Assembly (NCBI GenBank): GCA_025175895.1
Contig: CM045992.1
Coordinates: 94,840,800 to 94,904,799, forward strand
Length of the DNA stretch: 64,000 nt
Direction: 5' to 3'
Source: Wurfbainia villosa
Taxonomy: Eukaryota > Streptophyta > Magnoliopsida > Zingiberales > Zingiberaceae
The notes below the pieces were generated by a model. The model worked only from the letters and a program-made list of their open reading frames with translations, made no database searches and was not told the DNA's origin. Shown here one piece after another: positions 36,850 to 48,802 of the stretch; the stretch's first letter is position 1; each line of letters opens with the position of its first letter. Position numbers and translations under genes: made by a program.

Positions 36850-36863
36850 TGGCTCTGATACCA
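36850..36863 (-). other. D1 primer-binding site
   Basis: TGGTATCAGAGCCA on the minus strand, two bases from the LTR end ..CCCTTCA. Confidence 0.85.
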
Positions 36864-36865
36864 CT

Positions 36866-38255
36866 TGAAGGGAATTGCTTCCTGCTTCGGTCACTTGTGC
36901 ATGGCGATCCTATCATACATCCCCGGATAAAAAAAAATTAATCCGAACGAAGATGGATCACCCAAGAAATGGATCCATCATCGTGTTATTCGATTCGAGT
37001 GGTCTCTTGAACAAACTTGTTGTTCAAGCAACCTAACTCTTTTTCTCGATTAGTCGTTGAATAGATGATGTACGGATCACCAGTTTTTGTGTTTATCTTT
37101 GGATCTTCTATCATATGAAACCAAAACAAAAAGGAAACCAAAACAAGAATTATACCTCTTGTTTACCTTTTGATCTTCTATCATATGACCTATCCTTCTC
37201 TTGGATGTTGTGTGGGCATCAACCTTGGTGGTTGGTGGTTGGCGCAAGAAAGGAGAAGAAAGGGACTTCGATTATCTTCCTTTATTCGGAGCGAACAAGG
37301 AAAGGAAGATACGTGATCTAGGAGGCTTCAACTCTCGGAGGAAGATAATCGTATGACCTTTTGATCTTCTATCGTATGACCTATCCTTCTTTTAATCCTC
37401 TGAGAGTTGAAGCCTCCGAGATCACATATCTTCCTTTCCTTGTTCGCTCCGAATAAAGGAAGATAATCGAAGTCCCTTTCTTCTCCTTTCTTGCGCCAAC
37501 CACCAACCACCAAGGTTGATGTCTGCCGGCCCTAAGGAGAGGGAGAGAGTGTGGGTGCCGGCCAAGAGCTCCAAGGGAAGAAGTCCTAACTCTTGCCGTC
37601 GGCCAAGGAGAAATAGAGGAAGAAGAACCGTCGGACAAGCTTCAAAGAAGGAGCGTCGGCCCTAAGGGGATGAAGAAAAGGGCGCCGACCAAACCTTAGG
37701 AAGAGAGGAAAATGAAACCCTAAACCTCCTCCACCTCTTTCCACTGCCCAAGCCAACTCCAAACCCTAAAGCTTCTTCTTTCCTAGCCACCCGAGCCTTG
37801 GAAGCAAACCCTAGAATCCAAAATCCTTAGTTACCGCCCAAGCCTTGCCTCCTATTTATAGATTTTGCCCAAACCTCCTTTTAATCATGTCCGTTGGATC
37901 TAGATTTCTTGAGGGTTTTAATAGGCTATAATAGGGACCATGAGGAGGAGTTGGATCTTGGCCACCTAATGGATCCGACCCACATAAAATCCGATCCATT
38001 AATGATAATCCATTCCACTAGAGGATTATCATTGATCTACCTCACCAACCCTCATAATTAAATATGGGCTCCATATATTAATTTTAAAAATGTCTCCCCG
38101 TATTTAAGATATCGAATGTCCGTTAATTAATTAATTTACTGACAATTAATTAATCGACATCTAACTCCATGAGTAGTACCACTCAACCTTATCATTATGC
38201 TGGACCAAGTCCACCTGCATAATTTACATGATGATCCTTATGAGCTCCTCAAGGG
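36866..38255 (-). repeat. D1 5' LTR, part
   Basis: On + it begins TGAAGGGAATTGCTTC, as does D2's LTR at 53853, and runs to 'gagctcctcaagggg', where the A1 LTR starts. It corresponds to D2 53853-55088 plus 60068-60355. It contains a large inverted repeat (37217-37521) that D2's LTR lacks. Confidence 0.85.
37217..37521. repeat. Inverted repeat, 126-bp arms, 53-bp loop
   Basis: The arm at 37217-37342 is the near-exact reverse complement of 37396-37521 (few mismatches by eye). Both strands therefore encode the same stretch containing WWLVVGARKEKKGTSIIF. A direct repeat containing 'gatcttctatc.tatgacctatcc' flanks the first arm (about 37170-37195 and 37360-37388). D2's LTR has a single diverged arm only. 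RNA from this LTR on either strand could fold into a long hairpin. Confidence 0.85.
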
Positions 38256-39178
38256 GGTTGGTGCAATCGGCCCAGGTTGACTCGAGATTGACTCGAGCAG
38301 TATTTTGATGATAGACAAAACTTATGACAAGGGATTGTCATAGGAAAGTCCAACATGGAGTTGGCATGGAAAATCCAAGCATGGAGCTTGGTGTGGGAAA
38401 GTCCAATATGGAGTTGGCATGGAAAATCCAAGCATGGAGCTTGGTTTGGAAAGTCCAACATGGAGTTGGCATGGAAAATCCAAGCATGGAGCTTGGTGTG
38501 GGAAAGTCCAACATGGAGTTGGCATGGAAAATCCAAGCATGGGGCTTGGTGTTGAAAAGTCCAAAGCAATCTGAAGTCGTGCGCTTGGTGCTTGGTGGGA
38601 AATGCATTGCAAAGCAGTGCGCTTGGTGCATGTGGGAAGTCTTGAGGACTTGACAAGTTCACTAGGCTCGGGGTCCTTGAGTCGGTGAAGGATGGCATTG
38701 TGAAGCCGTGCACTTGGTGCATCCGAGGGACCGCCGGACGGGGAGCGAATGGAGTGAGGCCCAAGGGAAGTATACTTCTAGGGAAAGAGACACGAAGGAT
38801 GGCGTTGCGAAGCCGTGCGTTTGGCGCATCCGAGGGACGTAGGCTGAGGGAAGAGAGCTTCGGTGGGGAACTCCATGAGGGATAAGGTGGATTTAGCCAA
38901 GTGGCTAAGACTGAGTGTCGGAGGCTCAAACTTGATGTTTGAGGGTTTACCCGACGGTCGGATGCTCAAACAACTTGGTGTTTGAGGTTTTGCCCGACAG
39001 CAGTCGACTGGCACAGGTGCCGGTTTAACTGATCCAAGTTGACTATGATTCGACTAGTGTTAGACTGCTATTTTGTGCTTGGCAGTCGACTGCCATGGAC
39101 TGGCAGTCGACTGATGTCGACATCAGTCGACTGCTGAGGCATAACAGTCGATTGATGGGAATGTTGAGAGCATAAAAC
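38256..39178 (+). repeat. A1 5' LTR, part 1
   Basis: U3 portion of the A LTR. It contains four tandem 53-bp units (38348-38558) and a cluster of CAGTCGACTG palindromes (about 39001, 39083, 39103, 39123). Interrupted by C1 at 39179. The long frames on both strands here arise from the tandem repeat and are not genes. Confidence 0.85.
38348..38558 (+). repeat. Tandem repeat, about 4 x 53 bp
   Basis: The unit begins 'gtccaacatggagttggc' and includes 'ccaagcatggagcttgg'. Four near-identical units cover 211 bp. The paired 3' LTR has six units (52762-53077). Confidence 0.9.
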
Positions 39179-41389
39179 TGTTGGGTTTCCGGCACCGCGG
39201 CGTGTGTGTGTTCGATCATGTTTCGTAAACATGAGCACAGCGGAAGCAATAAAAATAATAAATACTCCTATTTATTACAACACACACAACACACGCATGC
39301 TATTACAACAAGTGTAGACATAACCGTAAATTAAAATTGCAATAAAAGAAATTAAACTACGTTATACCTTCCGTATGATGTGTAGCGGGAACGGCATCAA
39401 CCGGAACGATCCTCGTAAGAATCGTCTCTATCCGTATCCACGCCGAGCTCCTCGGGATGACTTCGCCAAGCCACGAGCTTCGTCTTCGTACGGGTTACTA
39501 GCCTCGTGTTGAAGACGACGTGATCGAGAGATGATCACGATCCGAATCCAAATTCGGACCTAAAACAAGTCCTCAAGACTTGCTTCTCCGGAGAGGTATT
39601 CGTCAACCGATTGACGAATCCTTCGTCCTCCACCTCAGAGGATTACCGGAGATCAAATCCCCGGTATGTTAGCCGCTGTCGGAGCACTAACCGTCGTCCA
39701 AACGACGCTCCGACGAGAGGAGAAGAAGCTGTCCAGAAAAAACTGGACAGCTTGGTGGAGGAGATAGGCGCCGGCCAACAAAGGAAGCCAAGTGCTTACC
39801 TTGATGCCAAACCTAAGGAGGATCGCCGGAACTCTTCCGGCAGCAGCTCGACGCCGGCGAGGAGGAAGGAAGCCGCCTTCTGGACGCCGGTTGGAGGAGC
39901 TGTGGGCTGGGCGGCAACACAAGCTGGGCGGCAACTTTGTGTTGGGCGGCTAGGGTTTGGATGATTGGATTAGTTAGGGTTTAACAATCCCTTAAGCCCA
40001 CTTTTATAGAGAACTAATTCTCTTAATGGTTAATGGATCATATCCATAAAGCCCGTTAACCCGCTCCATTAAGATAAGTTAAAATAAACCAAACCATGAT
40101 GGTTTATTTTAAGTTAAAACGACCCGAACCAACCTTTGGTTCATTCGTTTAATATAAACCAAACCCTTTGGTTTATTCTCATCCATTGGATTAGAACCAA
40201 ACCATTTTGGTCCATCCATTATGTCTTCATAAGACATGGCCCATCCACGCTTCCATTGCGACTGAAACAATTTCATGCTCGCTTTATGTTTGGTCCAACC
40301 AAACATAGTTTCTCTCGGTCTGAGAATCCCATTCTCAAGCTCGTTTTAAATCCTTTGGATTACACTCGTTGTGCGTGTGACCAAATAGGTTCTCGGTTTA
40401 TGTTGGCCGTCTATAATTAACCATTAATTATAGAACGATCATGAGTGGCACCTAGTAGTACATCATGATCCCCAATTAACAGAAAAGATCAACGGTTGAT
40501 CCAGAACTATTTCACGAAACCCTTCAAGACTCGAATGAATCGTGCCCCATTCCCTTCACTCATCTTATACCCACTTGGTTCAGGACATGGTCTATTGTGT
40601 CAGTCCCCACTAGGCTGACTACGTCACACCTAGCCCAAGTATCATTTCCTCGTCCTACGGATTCTAGTTACTCCACATGTATCGAAGAGTACCTTACTCT
40701 AAACATGTATTGCTTTGGCCAAAGACTTTAGTAACAATCCGACGAGAGGCCATGGGTATACATCTCCTCGCAAGGAGTGGTGAATCCTTTATAGGCTATT
40801 CAAACACCTTCGATCACTTCGACTTATACCCAATCATCCCGGGTCCACATCTCCTTAGAGATGTTTGCTTAAGATGTCAAAGCATAAGTCTCCATGATCA
40901 AGATGACTTGAATACCGCAAGTCAAAGGAACATCGCACTTAAGCCACAGTAAGAACTTCATTGACATATCTATATATGCAGAGAACCATATGAAGTCTTA
41001 CGGCTGGTCACTCCAATGAACTAGTTACCATAACTAGCATCCACGATCAACTCCGGACATCACTATGTCTCCCCGGAGAATCACCGCTTGGATACACCAA
41101 GGAGTATACCTCGTGCTAGTCTCGGAATTGATGGTGTCCAAATCCATCAATTCATCGACTAGGGATAATTCCGATACATCACAATTACACATGTAGAGAT
41201 ACTCACTAGTTGTGATCCAATCACAAATTCTCTCATGCTGTGAATCGTATCGTGGACATTCAGTAAATGAGTTTAAGATCCAATCAAATACATTAAACAT
41301 GTATACTCAAATAGTGAATCTTAATTTATCATATAAATGGTTCATACATAAGGCGATTGCCTTAGGACATCTCTCATATATTACTAACA
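39179..41389 (-). repeat. C1 3' LTR (2211 bp)
   Basis: TGTTGGGTTTCCGG..TTACTAACA on the + strand. TATA box (minus) at 40011-40018. Differences from its partner include 'cttcaagactcg' against 'cttcagtagctcg' near 40527 and 47935. Confidence 0.92.
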
Positions 41390-41402
41390 GACTCCCACTT
41401 GG
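41390..41402 (-). other. C1 polypurine tract
   Basis: Reads CCAAGTGGGAGTC on the minus strand, just before the 3' LTR; identical to C2 14801-14813. Confidence 0.7.
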
Positions 41403-41403
41403 C

Positions 41404-44400
41404 CTAATGCCAATCGCTACGGTATCCAATACCATAAGCACCAACATGACCCTCAAACTTACTTTGAGGTAATGCTTTAGTCAAAGGATTCGCTAAGTTC
41501 CTTTCAGTGGGAATTTTCTCGATTTGTATTTCATTCCTACTGATGATCTCTCTGATAAGATGATAGCGGCGAAGCACATGTTTGGATCGTTGATGAGACC
41601 TTGGCTCTTTCGCCTGTGCAATTGCTCCATTGTTGTCGCAGTAGACCGGTATTGCTTCAACAATGGCCGGAATCACACCAAGTTCATGAACGAACTTCTT
41701 GATCCAAACCGCTTCCTTTGCTGAAGGCCGCAATGTATTCTGCCTCAGTGGTAGAATCCGCTGCAGTCTCTTGTTTGGAACTTTTCCAACTCACTGCGCC
41801 CCATTCAAGGTGAACACGTATCCAGACTGAGACCTGGAATCATCCTTGTCTGTCTGGAAGCTGGCATCCGTATACCCGCGTATCACCATGTCCCCTTCTC
41901 CATATATTAGGAACACATCCTTAGTTCTTCTCAAGTACTTAAGGATCGTCTTAACAACCACCCAATAATCCATTCCTGGATCAGACTGGTATCTGCTCGT
42001 GACACTCAGAGCATACGATACATCGGGCCTCGTACATAACATAGCATACATGATAGATCCTATTGCGGATGCATAGGGAATCTTACTCATGCAAATTCTC
42101 TCGTCTTCTTAAGGCGCGACACATAGACTTCGAAAGGTGTACCCCATGCCTGATGGGCAGATAACCTTTCTTGGATTCCGACATGCTAAACCTCTTTAGC
42201 ACTCGGTCTATATATGTAGACTGCGAAAGACCAAGCAACCGTTTCGATCTATCTCTATAGATCTTAATCCCGAAGATGTAGGTTGCTTCTCCCAGGTCTT
42301 TCATGGAGAATGTCTTGGATAACCAAACCTTAACTGACTGTAAGATTGAAACATCGTTTCCTATAAGTAATATGTCATCGACATACAATACTAGGAACAC
42401 GACTGCACTCCCACTAACCTTCTTGTACACAAAAGGTTCGTCTGGATTTTGTGAGAAATCAAACCTTTTGATCGTCTCATCAAAACGGATATTCCAGCTC
42501 CTGGATGCTTGCTTCAATCCATAAATGGATCATCGCAACTTGCATACCTTGGTTTTATCAACCGATGTGAAACCCTCAGGCTGTATCATATACACGTCCT
42601 CGAGCAAGTTTCCATTAAGGAAAGCTGTTTTCACATCCATCTGCCATATCTCATAATCATAATGAGCCGCTATGGCCAGGAGCATCCGAATGGATTTAAG
42701 CATAGCTACAGGCGAATAGGTTTCGTCATAATCAACACCTTGCTTTTGACGATATCCTTTCGCCACCAATCTAGCCTTATAGGTAATCACATTACCATCC
42801 ATGTCGGTTTTCTTCTTGAAAATCCACTTGCACCCTATAGGCTTTATGCCTTCAGGTGGGTCAACCAAGTTCCAAACTTGGTTTTCGTACATGGAATCCA
42901 TTTCCGACTTCATGGCACCAAGCCACTTATCCCTTTCTGAACTTGTCAAGACTTCCTCATAACTGTAGGCTCCTCATCATCAATGAGTAACACGTCGTCG
43001 ATTCGCTACGAAATCCATATCTCTAGAATGTTGCGTGTTCTACGAGATCTACTGAAGATGCGGTGTTACAATAGGTCCATTGATTGCTCATCACTATGAG
43101 TTGTCATTGTGCTTCACCAGGTATCTCATTAATGTCTATTTGAGTCTCTCGAGCCTCCTCAAGCTCGACGACACTCCCACTGTTTTCTTGCAAGAGAAAC
43201 TCTTTCTCTAGAAACACAGCATGCCTTGAAACAAACACCTTTTGTTCCACAGGATGATAGAATTGGTAACCCCTTGTTTCCTTAGGGTATCCAATAAATA
43301 GACATTTATGACTTAGCATCCGGTTTTGTCCGATCCTCTTCACATAAGCAGGACAACCCCATATCTTCAAGTAAGATACATGAGGTTTCTTACCATTCCA
43401 TATCTCATATAGAGTAGTTGAGACTACCTTGGTAGGCATTCTGTTTAACAAGTAAACAGCTGTCTGAAGTGCATAACCCCAAAAGGACTTGGGAAGAGTT
43501 GCATGATTCATCATTGACCTGACCATGTCCAACAAGGTCCGGTTACGCCTCTCAGATACACCATTATGCTGTGGTGTATAGGGCGGAGTCCATTGAGACA
43601 AAATGCCATTGTCTCTAAGATAATCAAGAAACTCTTGACTTAAGTATTCACCACCTCGATCCGATCGAAGTATTTTAATACTCTTGTCATGTTGTTTCTC
43701 CACTTCATTTCTGAATTCTTTGAACCTTTCAAAGGCTTCAGACTTGTGTTTCATCAAGAACACATACCCAAACCGTGAGTGATCATCGGTGAAGGTAATG
43801 AAGTAGCTATAGCCTCCTAATGCTTGAGTTGACATAGGTCCACATACATCAGTATGTACTAAACCTAGTAACTCTCCCACTCGTTCACCTTTTCCAGAAA
43901 AAGGTAACTTAGTCATCTTGCCTTTTAAGCATGATTCGCATGTATCGTATGAATCCAATTCAAACGATTCCAGAATTCCACATCGGTGTAATTCGGACAT
44001 GCGTTTCTTGCTTATATGGCCAAGACGACAATGCCACATATAGGAGTCTATGTGATTATCCTTTCGAGCACGCGTGTTGCTCGCTTCGATATTGAAAATG
44101 TCACTGGATACGTCCAACGTATAAATGCCATTACTCAAAGTTCCAGTTCCATAAAGTACGCCATTCAAAGTTATATAACAACAATTGTTACTAAACGTTA
44201 AATGGAAACCATTTCTATTTAAGCAGGAAATAGAAATAATGTTCTTTATTAGAGAAGGAACATAATAGCAATTGTCCAGTTCCAAGACTAGTCCACTAGG
44301 GAGCTTCAGCAAATAAGTTCCGATGGCGACCGCAGCAACCTTTGCTCCATTGCCAACTCGCAAATTTGACTCTCCTCTGACAAGTCTTCTTCTATTCCTT

Positions 44401-45301
44401 AGCCCCTGTATGTCATTACATATATGTGAGCTACACCCAGTATCCAATACCCAAGTGTCTAAGGAAATAGAATGACAATCAATAACGAAGATACCTGAAG
44501 AGGATGGGGCATCGGATGCCTTCTTCTTCTTCATGGACTCAAGATAAATCTTGCAGTTTCTTCGCCAGTGGCCTTCCTTGCCACAGTGATGGCAAGTGCC
44601 CTTTTGCGCTGGTTCCGCCTTCTTTGCCCTTTTCTTTCCTTTCTTCTGTTCTTTTGCCTTCCTCTTAGAACCTTTCTTTGAGGAATCAACTAACAGAACC
44701 GCCTTCTCCTCATGCTTCACAGAAGGCTCCACAGTCTTCAGCATATTGAGGAGCTCGGGAATGGTGGATTCCAATTTGTTCATCCGATAGTTCATCACAA
44801 ATTGCGAGAAACTCTTGGGCAAACAATGCAGAATTAAGTCAATACTTAACTCATGATCCATCACAAAACCGAGGGTAGCTAGCGCTCGATGTACCCGTTC
44901 ATCTTTAGCACTGTACTCTGAGACGAACCTTCTTGCATCTTCGTGGTGAAGAGGAGCCTAGAGACCTCGAACCTTTCGGATCTCGCTTGCTCATCGAACA
45001 ACTCATGAAGATGGAAGACCATAGTGTTAGCATCCATATGCTCATGCTGCTTCTGCAGCTCAGGTACCATCGCCGCTAGCATGATGCAACTCGCCAGCTC
45101 AGAATCTGCCACATGCTTCTGATAGACCAACATTTGGTCTGGAGTTGCATCGTCCTTAGGACGGTCAGGAAGAGGCTCTTCAAGGACATATGCAAGCTTT
45201 TCCGCCTTGAGAACAATTCTCAGGTTTCTAAGCCAGTCCAGGAAGTTAGGCCCAGTCAGTTTGTTCGAATCCAAAATAGTGCGCAAATTCAAAGACGTCA
45301 T
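41404..45301 (-). pseudogene. C1 gag-pol polyprotein, frameshifted
   Basis: The start MTSLNLRTILDSNKLTGPN at 45301 is chosen because it aligns with C2; two in-frame Met codons lie upstream. Gag runs to about 44880, where the frame shifts. Then 586 codons (43104-44864) are open: zinc knuckle CHHCGKEGHWRRNC, protease LDTGCSSHIC, GAG-pre-integrase, integrase HHCC (WHCRLGH..CESCLKGK), and core D (HTDVCGP), D (SDRGGEY), E (GVSERRN). Further shifts lie near 43310, 43000, 42525, 42110 and 41735. RT (42083-42949) holds YVDDILLIGND, and RNase H (41404-42090) holds YTDASFQTDKDDSRS and YCDNNGA. All catalytic residues I can identify are present. Most lesions coincide with CAG/CTG positions, so some may be sequence errors. 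Confidence 0.92.
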
Positions 45302-45464
45302 GATCAATCTATTGACCTAGAAATACAAAACGAGCATATATGAGAAAATGATTTTAAAATGCATCAATATACATTTATAAATCCCATTCATTTTTCGAAT
45401 TTTAAAAAACCCCAAAATCACTTCGGGAGATCGTAGGTCCATCTCCGAATGGGCTGATATCCAT

Positions 45465-45900
45465 CATAGTTATGAACAACCTTGGAGAGAGTCCAACAAG
45501 CCATTCATAACTACGACGGTAGGTATCATCTATACCGATTGCATATCCCGTATATGCAACTATCACAATGTGCTATCAACTATTTGAATGTTCACACATA
45601 CATCGGGTTGTTAACACATTAACAAGTATGCATCATATGCATAGCACCCAACTTCACCTCCCTTTACATCGACCTTGGAGAGAGTCCAACAAACCGATGC
45701 TCCAGGTTAAAGCCAACCCATTAATCAGGACATAGTTTTAATATGGTTAGAGCGCATTCAACCAATTAGCCCAGCTTGGAGAGAGTCCAACAACCAAAGC
45801 TAACGATTGACCTCTGACTCTTACCATATTAGTATTAAACTATTCCATGGTTTGAACATAGTCAGGTTCGAGCCGGGCTTGGAGAGAGTCCAACAACCCA
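45465..45900 (-). other. Array of four stem-loops in the C1 leader
   Basis: The complement TTGGAGAGAGTCCAA occurs at 45482-45496, 45675-45689, 45776-45790 and 45879-45893. Outer stems include 45465-45476 with 45504-45515; CATCG 45667-45671 with CGATG 45695-45699; TTAGC 45766-45770 with GCTAA 45799-45803; and a weaker one at 45865-45868 with 45895-45898. Same order and spacing as in C2. Confidence 0.7.
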
Positions 45901-46574
45901 AACAAGAAACAGAACTCTGGTTCTAACCATATTAATGGAAGGTGTAGGCTTTAATATTGATTAAGGGTTTTTATGTCTCATCCTCTTTGCATGCAAATAA
46001 CTATTATCTACATGGCATGGCATACATGGCATACATCAACATGTCACGACACGCATGGCATAATGTTATGCATCTAATGCATTTACATGGCATACAATTA
46101 TGTCATGTATTTATTTCCTTATATGTCATAACTATTTATGGAAATAAAATATGTTTAAGATTTTATTCTCCAAATCAAATCATAATTAAATTAGGAAACA
46201 AATTTCCAAATCTAATCACATATTTTATTCATGGAATTATTTGATTAAGGAAAATCTATTTAGGAAACCAATTTCCTAAATCTTTAAAACTACTTATGGA
46301 AATAAAATATTTTAAGATTTGATTTCCCAAATCAAATCATGATTAAATTAAGAAACAAATTTCCAGAATCTAATCAAATATTTTATTTATGGAAAATATA
46401 AATTTCCATAAATACTTCCAACTTTCCAAAAGTGGAAGATTTCCATAAATACTTCTAGACTTTCCAAAATTGAAAAATTTCCATAAATACTTCTAAATTT
46501 CCAAAATTTAGAAAACTTCCAGAAATACATTATGACTATCGCAAAACCATTTTTACGATTATGTCGAAACACAA
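45901..46574 (-). repeat. AT-rich repeated leader of C1
   Basis: Counterpart of 9884-10550. It contains about three 'ttccataaatactt' units (46400-46530), a duplicated block around 'aaatcaaatca' (about 46150-46210 and 46310-46385), and 'catggcatac' words near 46010-46090. No coding frame. Confidence 0.65.
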
Positions 46575-46590
46575 CCTGGCTCTGATACCA
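46575..46590 (-). other. C1 primer-binding site
   Basis: TGGTATCAGAGCCAGG on the minus strand, one base from the LTR. Confidence 0.85.
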
Positions 46591-46591
46591 C

Positions 46592-48802
46592 TGTTGGGTT
46601 TCCGGCACCGCGGCGTGTGTGTGTTCGATCATGTTTCGTAAACATGAGCACAGCGGAAGCAATAAAAATAATAAATACTCCTATTTATTACAACACACAC
46701 AACACACGCATGCTATTACAACAAGTGTAGACATAACCGTAAATTAAAATTGCAATAAAAGAAATTAAACTACGTTATACCTTCCGTATGACGTGTAGCG
46801 GGAACGGCATCAACCGGAACGATCCTCGTAAGAATCGTCTCTATCCGTATCCACGCCGAGCTCCTCGGGATGACTTCGCCAAGCCACGAGCTTCGTCTTC
46901 GTACGGGTTACTAGCCTCGTGTTGAAGACGACGTGATCGAGAGATGATCACGATCCGAATCCAAATTCGGACCTAAAACAAGTCCTCAAGACTTGCTTCT
47001 CCGGAGAGGTATTCGTCAACCGATTGACGAATCCTTCGTCCTCCACCTCAGAGGATTACCGGAGATCAAATCCCCGGTATGTTAGCCGCTGTCGGAGCAC
47101 TAACCGTCGTCCAAACGACGCTCCGACGAGAGGAGAAGAAGCTGTCCAGAAAAACTGGACAGCTTGGTGGAGGAGATAGGCGCCGGCCAACAAAGGAAGC
47201 CAAGTGCTTACCTTGATGCCAAACCTAAGGAGGATCGCCGGAACTCTTCCGGCAGCAGCTCGACGCCGGCGAGGAGGAAGGAAGCCGCCTTCTGGACGCC
47301 GGTTGGAGGAGCTGTGGGCTGGGCGGCAACACAAGCTGGGCGGCAACTTTGTGTTGGGCGGCTAGGGTTTGGATGATTGGATTAGTTAGGGTTTAACAAT
47401 CCCTTAAGCCCACTTTTATAGAGAACTAATTCTCTTAATGGTTAATGGATCATATCCATAAAGCCCGTTAACCCGCTCCATTAAGATAAGTTAAAATAAA
47501 CCAAACCATGATGGTTTATTTTAAGTTAAAACGAACCGAACCAACCTTTGGTTCATTCGTTTAATATAAACCAAACCCTTTGGTTTATTCTCATCCATTG
47601 GATTAGAACCAAACCATTTTGGTCCATCCATTATGTCTTCATAAGACACTGCCCATCCACGCTTCCATTGCGACTGAAACAATTTCATGCTCGCTTTATG
47701 TTTGGTCCAACCAAACATAGTTTCTCTCGGTCTGAGAATCCCATTCTCAAGCTCGTTTTAAATCCTTTGGATTACACTCGTTGTGCGTGTGACCAAATAG
47801 GTTCTCGGTTTATGTTGGCCGTCTATAATTAACCATTAATTATAGAACGATCATGAGTGACACCTAGTAGTACATCATGATCCCCAATTAACCGAAAAGA
47901 TCAACGGTTGATCCAGAACTATTTCTGAAACCCTTCAGTAGCTCGAATGAATCGTGCCCCATTCCCTTCACTCATCTTATACCCACTTGGTTCAGGACAT
48001 GGTCTATTGTGTCAGTCCCCACTAGGCTGACTACGTCACACCTAGCCCAAGTATCATTTCCTCGTCCTACTGATTCTAGTTACTCCACATGTATCGAAGA
48101 GTACCTTACTCTAAACATGTATTGCTTTGGCCAAAGACTTTAGTAACAATCCGACGAGAGGCCATGGGTATACATCTCCTCGCAAGGAGTGGTGAATCCT
48201 TTATAGGCTATTCAAACACCTTCGATCACTTCGACTTATACCCAATCATCCCGGGTCCACATCTCCTTAGAGATGTTTGCTTAAGATGTCAAAGCATAAG
48301 TCTCCATGATCAAGATGACTTGAATACCGCAAGTCAAAGGAACATCGCACTTAAGCCACGAAGAACTTCATTGACATATCTATATATGCAGAGAACCATA
48401 TGAAGTCTTACGGTGGTCACTCCAATGAACTAGTTACCATAACTAGCATCCACGATCAACTCGGACATCACTATGTCTCACCCGGTGAGAATCACCGCTT
48501 GGATACACCAAGGAGTATACCTCGTGCTAGTCTCGGCGAAATTGATGGTGTCCAAATCCATCAATTCATCGACTAGGATAATTCCGATACATCACAATTA
48601 CACATGTAGAGATACTCACTAGTTGTGATCCAATCACAAATTCTCTCATGCCGTGAATCGTATCGTGGACATTCAATAAATGAGTTTAAGATCCAATCAA
48701 ATACATAAAACATGTATACTCAAATAGTGAATCTTCATTTATCATATAAATGGTTCATACATAAGGCGATTGCCTTAGGACATCTCTCATATATTACTAA
48801 CA
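46592..48802 (-). repeat. C1 5' LTR (2211 bp)
   Basis: Same length and ends as 39179-41389. The TATA box at 47413-47420 (TATAAAAG on minus) with the dyad cluster upstream (47500-47630) would be the active promoter for C1 transcription. Confidence 0.92.

Larger units (their letters stand above)
31810..38255 (-). mobile_element. D1: copia gag-pol element with truncated LTRs
   Basis: Minus-strand order is 5' LTR (38255-36866, its start removed by A1), primer site, leader, gag-pol remnant, purine tract, and a 100-bp remnant of the 3' LTR. Its sequence matches D2 (53853-63998) throughout. The LTR sequence continues in D2 with 'acatcatcaacc' at the point where A1 interrupts D1. Confidence 0.85.
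39179..48802 (-). mobile_element. C1: young full-length copia gag-pol retrotransposon
   Basis: Two LTRs of exactly 2211 bp (39179-41389 and 46592-48802) differ at only a few sites by eye. Primer site, leader, gag-pol and purine tract are all in order on the minus strand. It is the best preserved autonomous-type element here, but the gag-pol frame still has several shifts. The flanks are AAAAC on the left and AAGTG on the right, so there is no clean 5-bp target duplication. Confidence 0.92.

Noticed and set aside
37115..37638. Same peptide encoded on both strands, as if a conserved small protein
   Set aside because: It results from the inverted repeat at 37217-37521; D2 does not keep the frame.
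38249..38929. Long frame (226 codons) on the minus strand, plus others at 38322-38653
   Set aside because: They translate the 53-bp tandem repeat of the A1 LTR (repeating HAWIFHANSMLDF-type peptide); frames are open in several registers because the unit lacks stops.
40677..40952. 91-codon frame repeated at 8113, 15259, 21939 and 48089
   Set aside because: It is a piece of the C LTR. The frame stays open in several copies, but it lies in U3, with no start context or domain; similarity follows LTR homology. Worth a quick dN/dS test, but not called.
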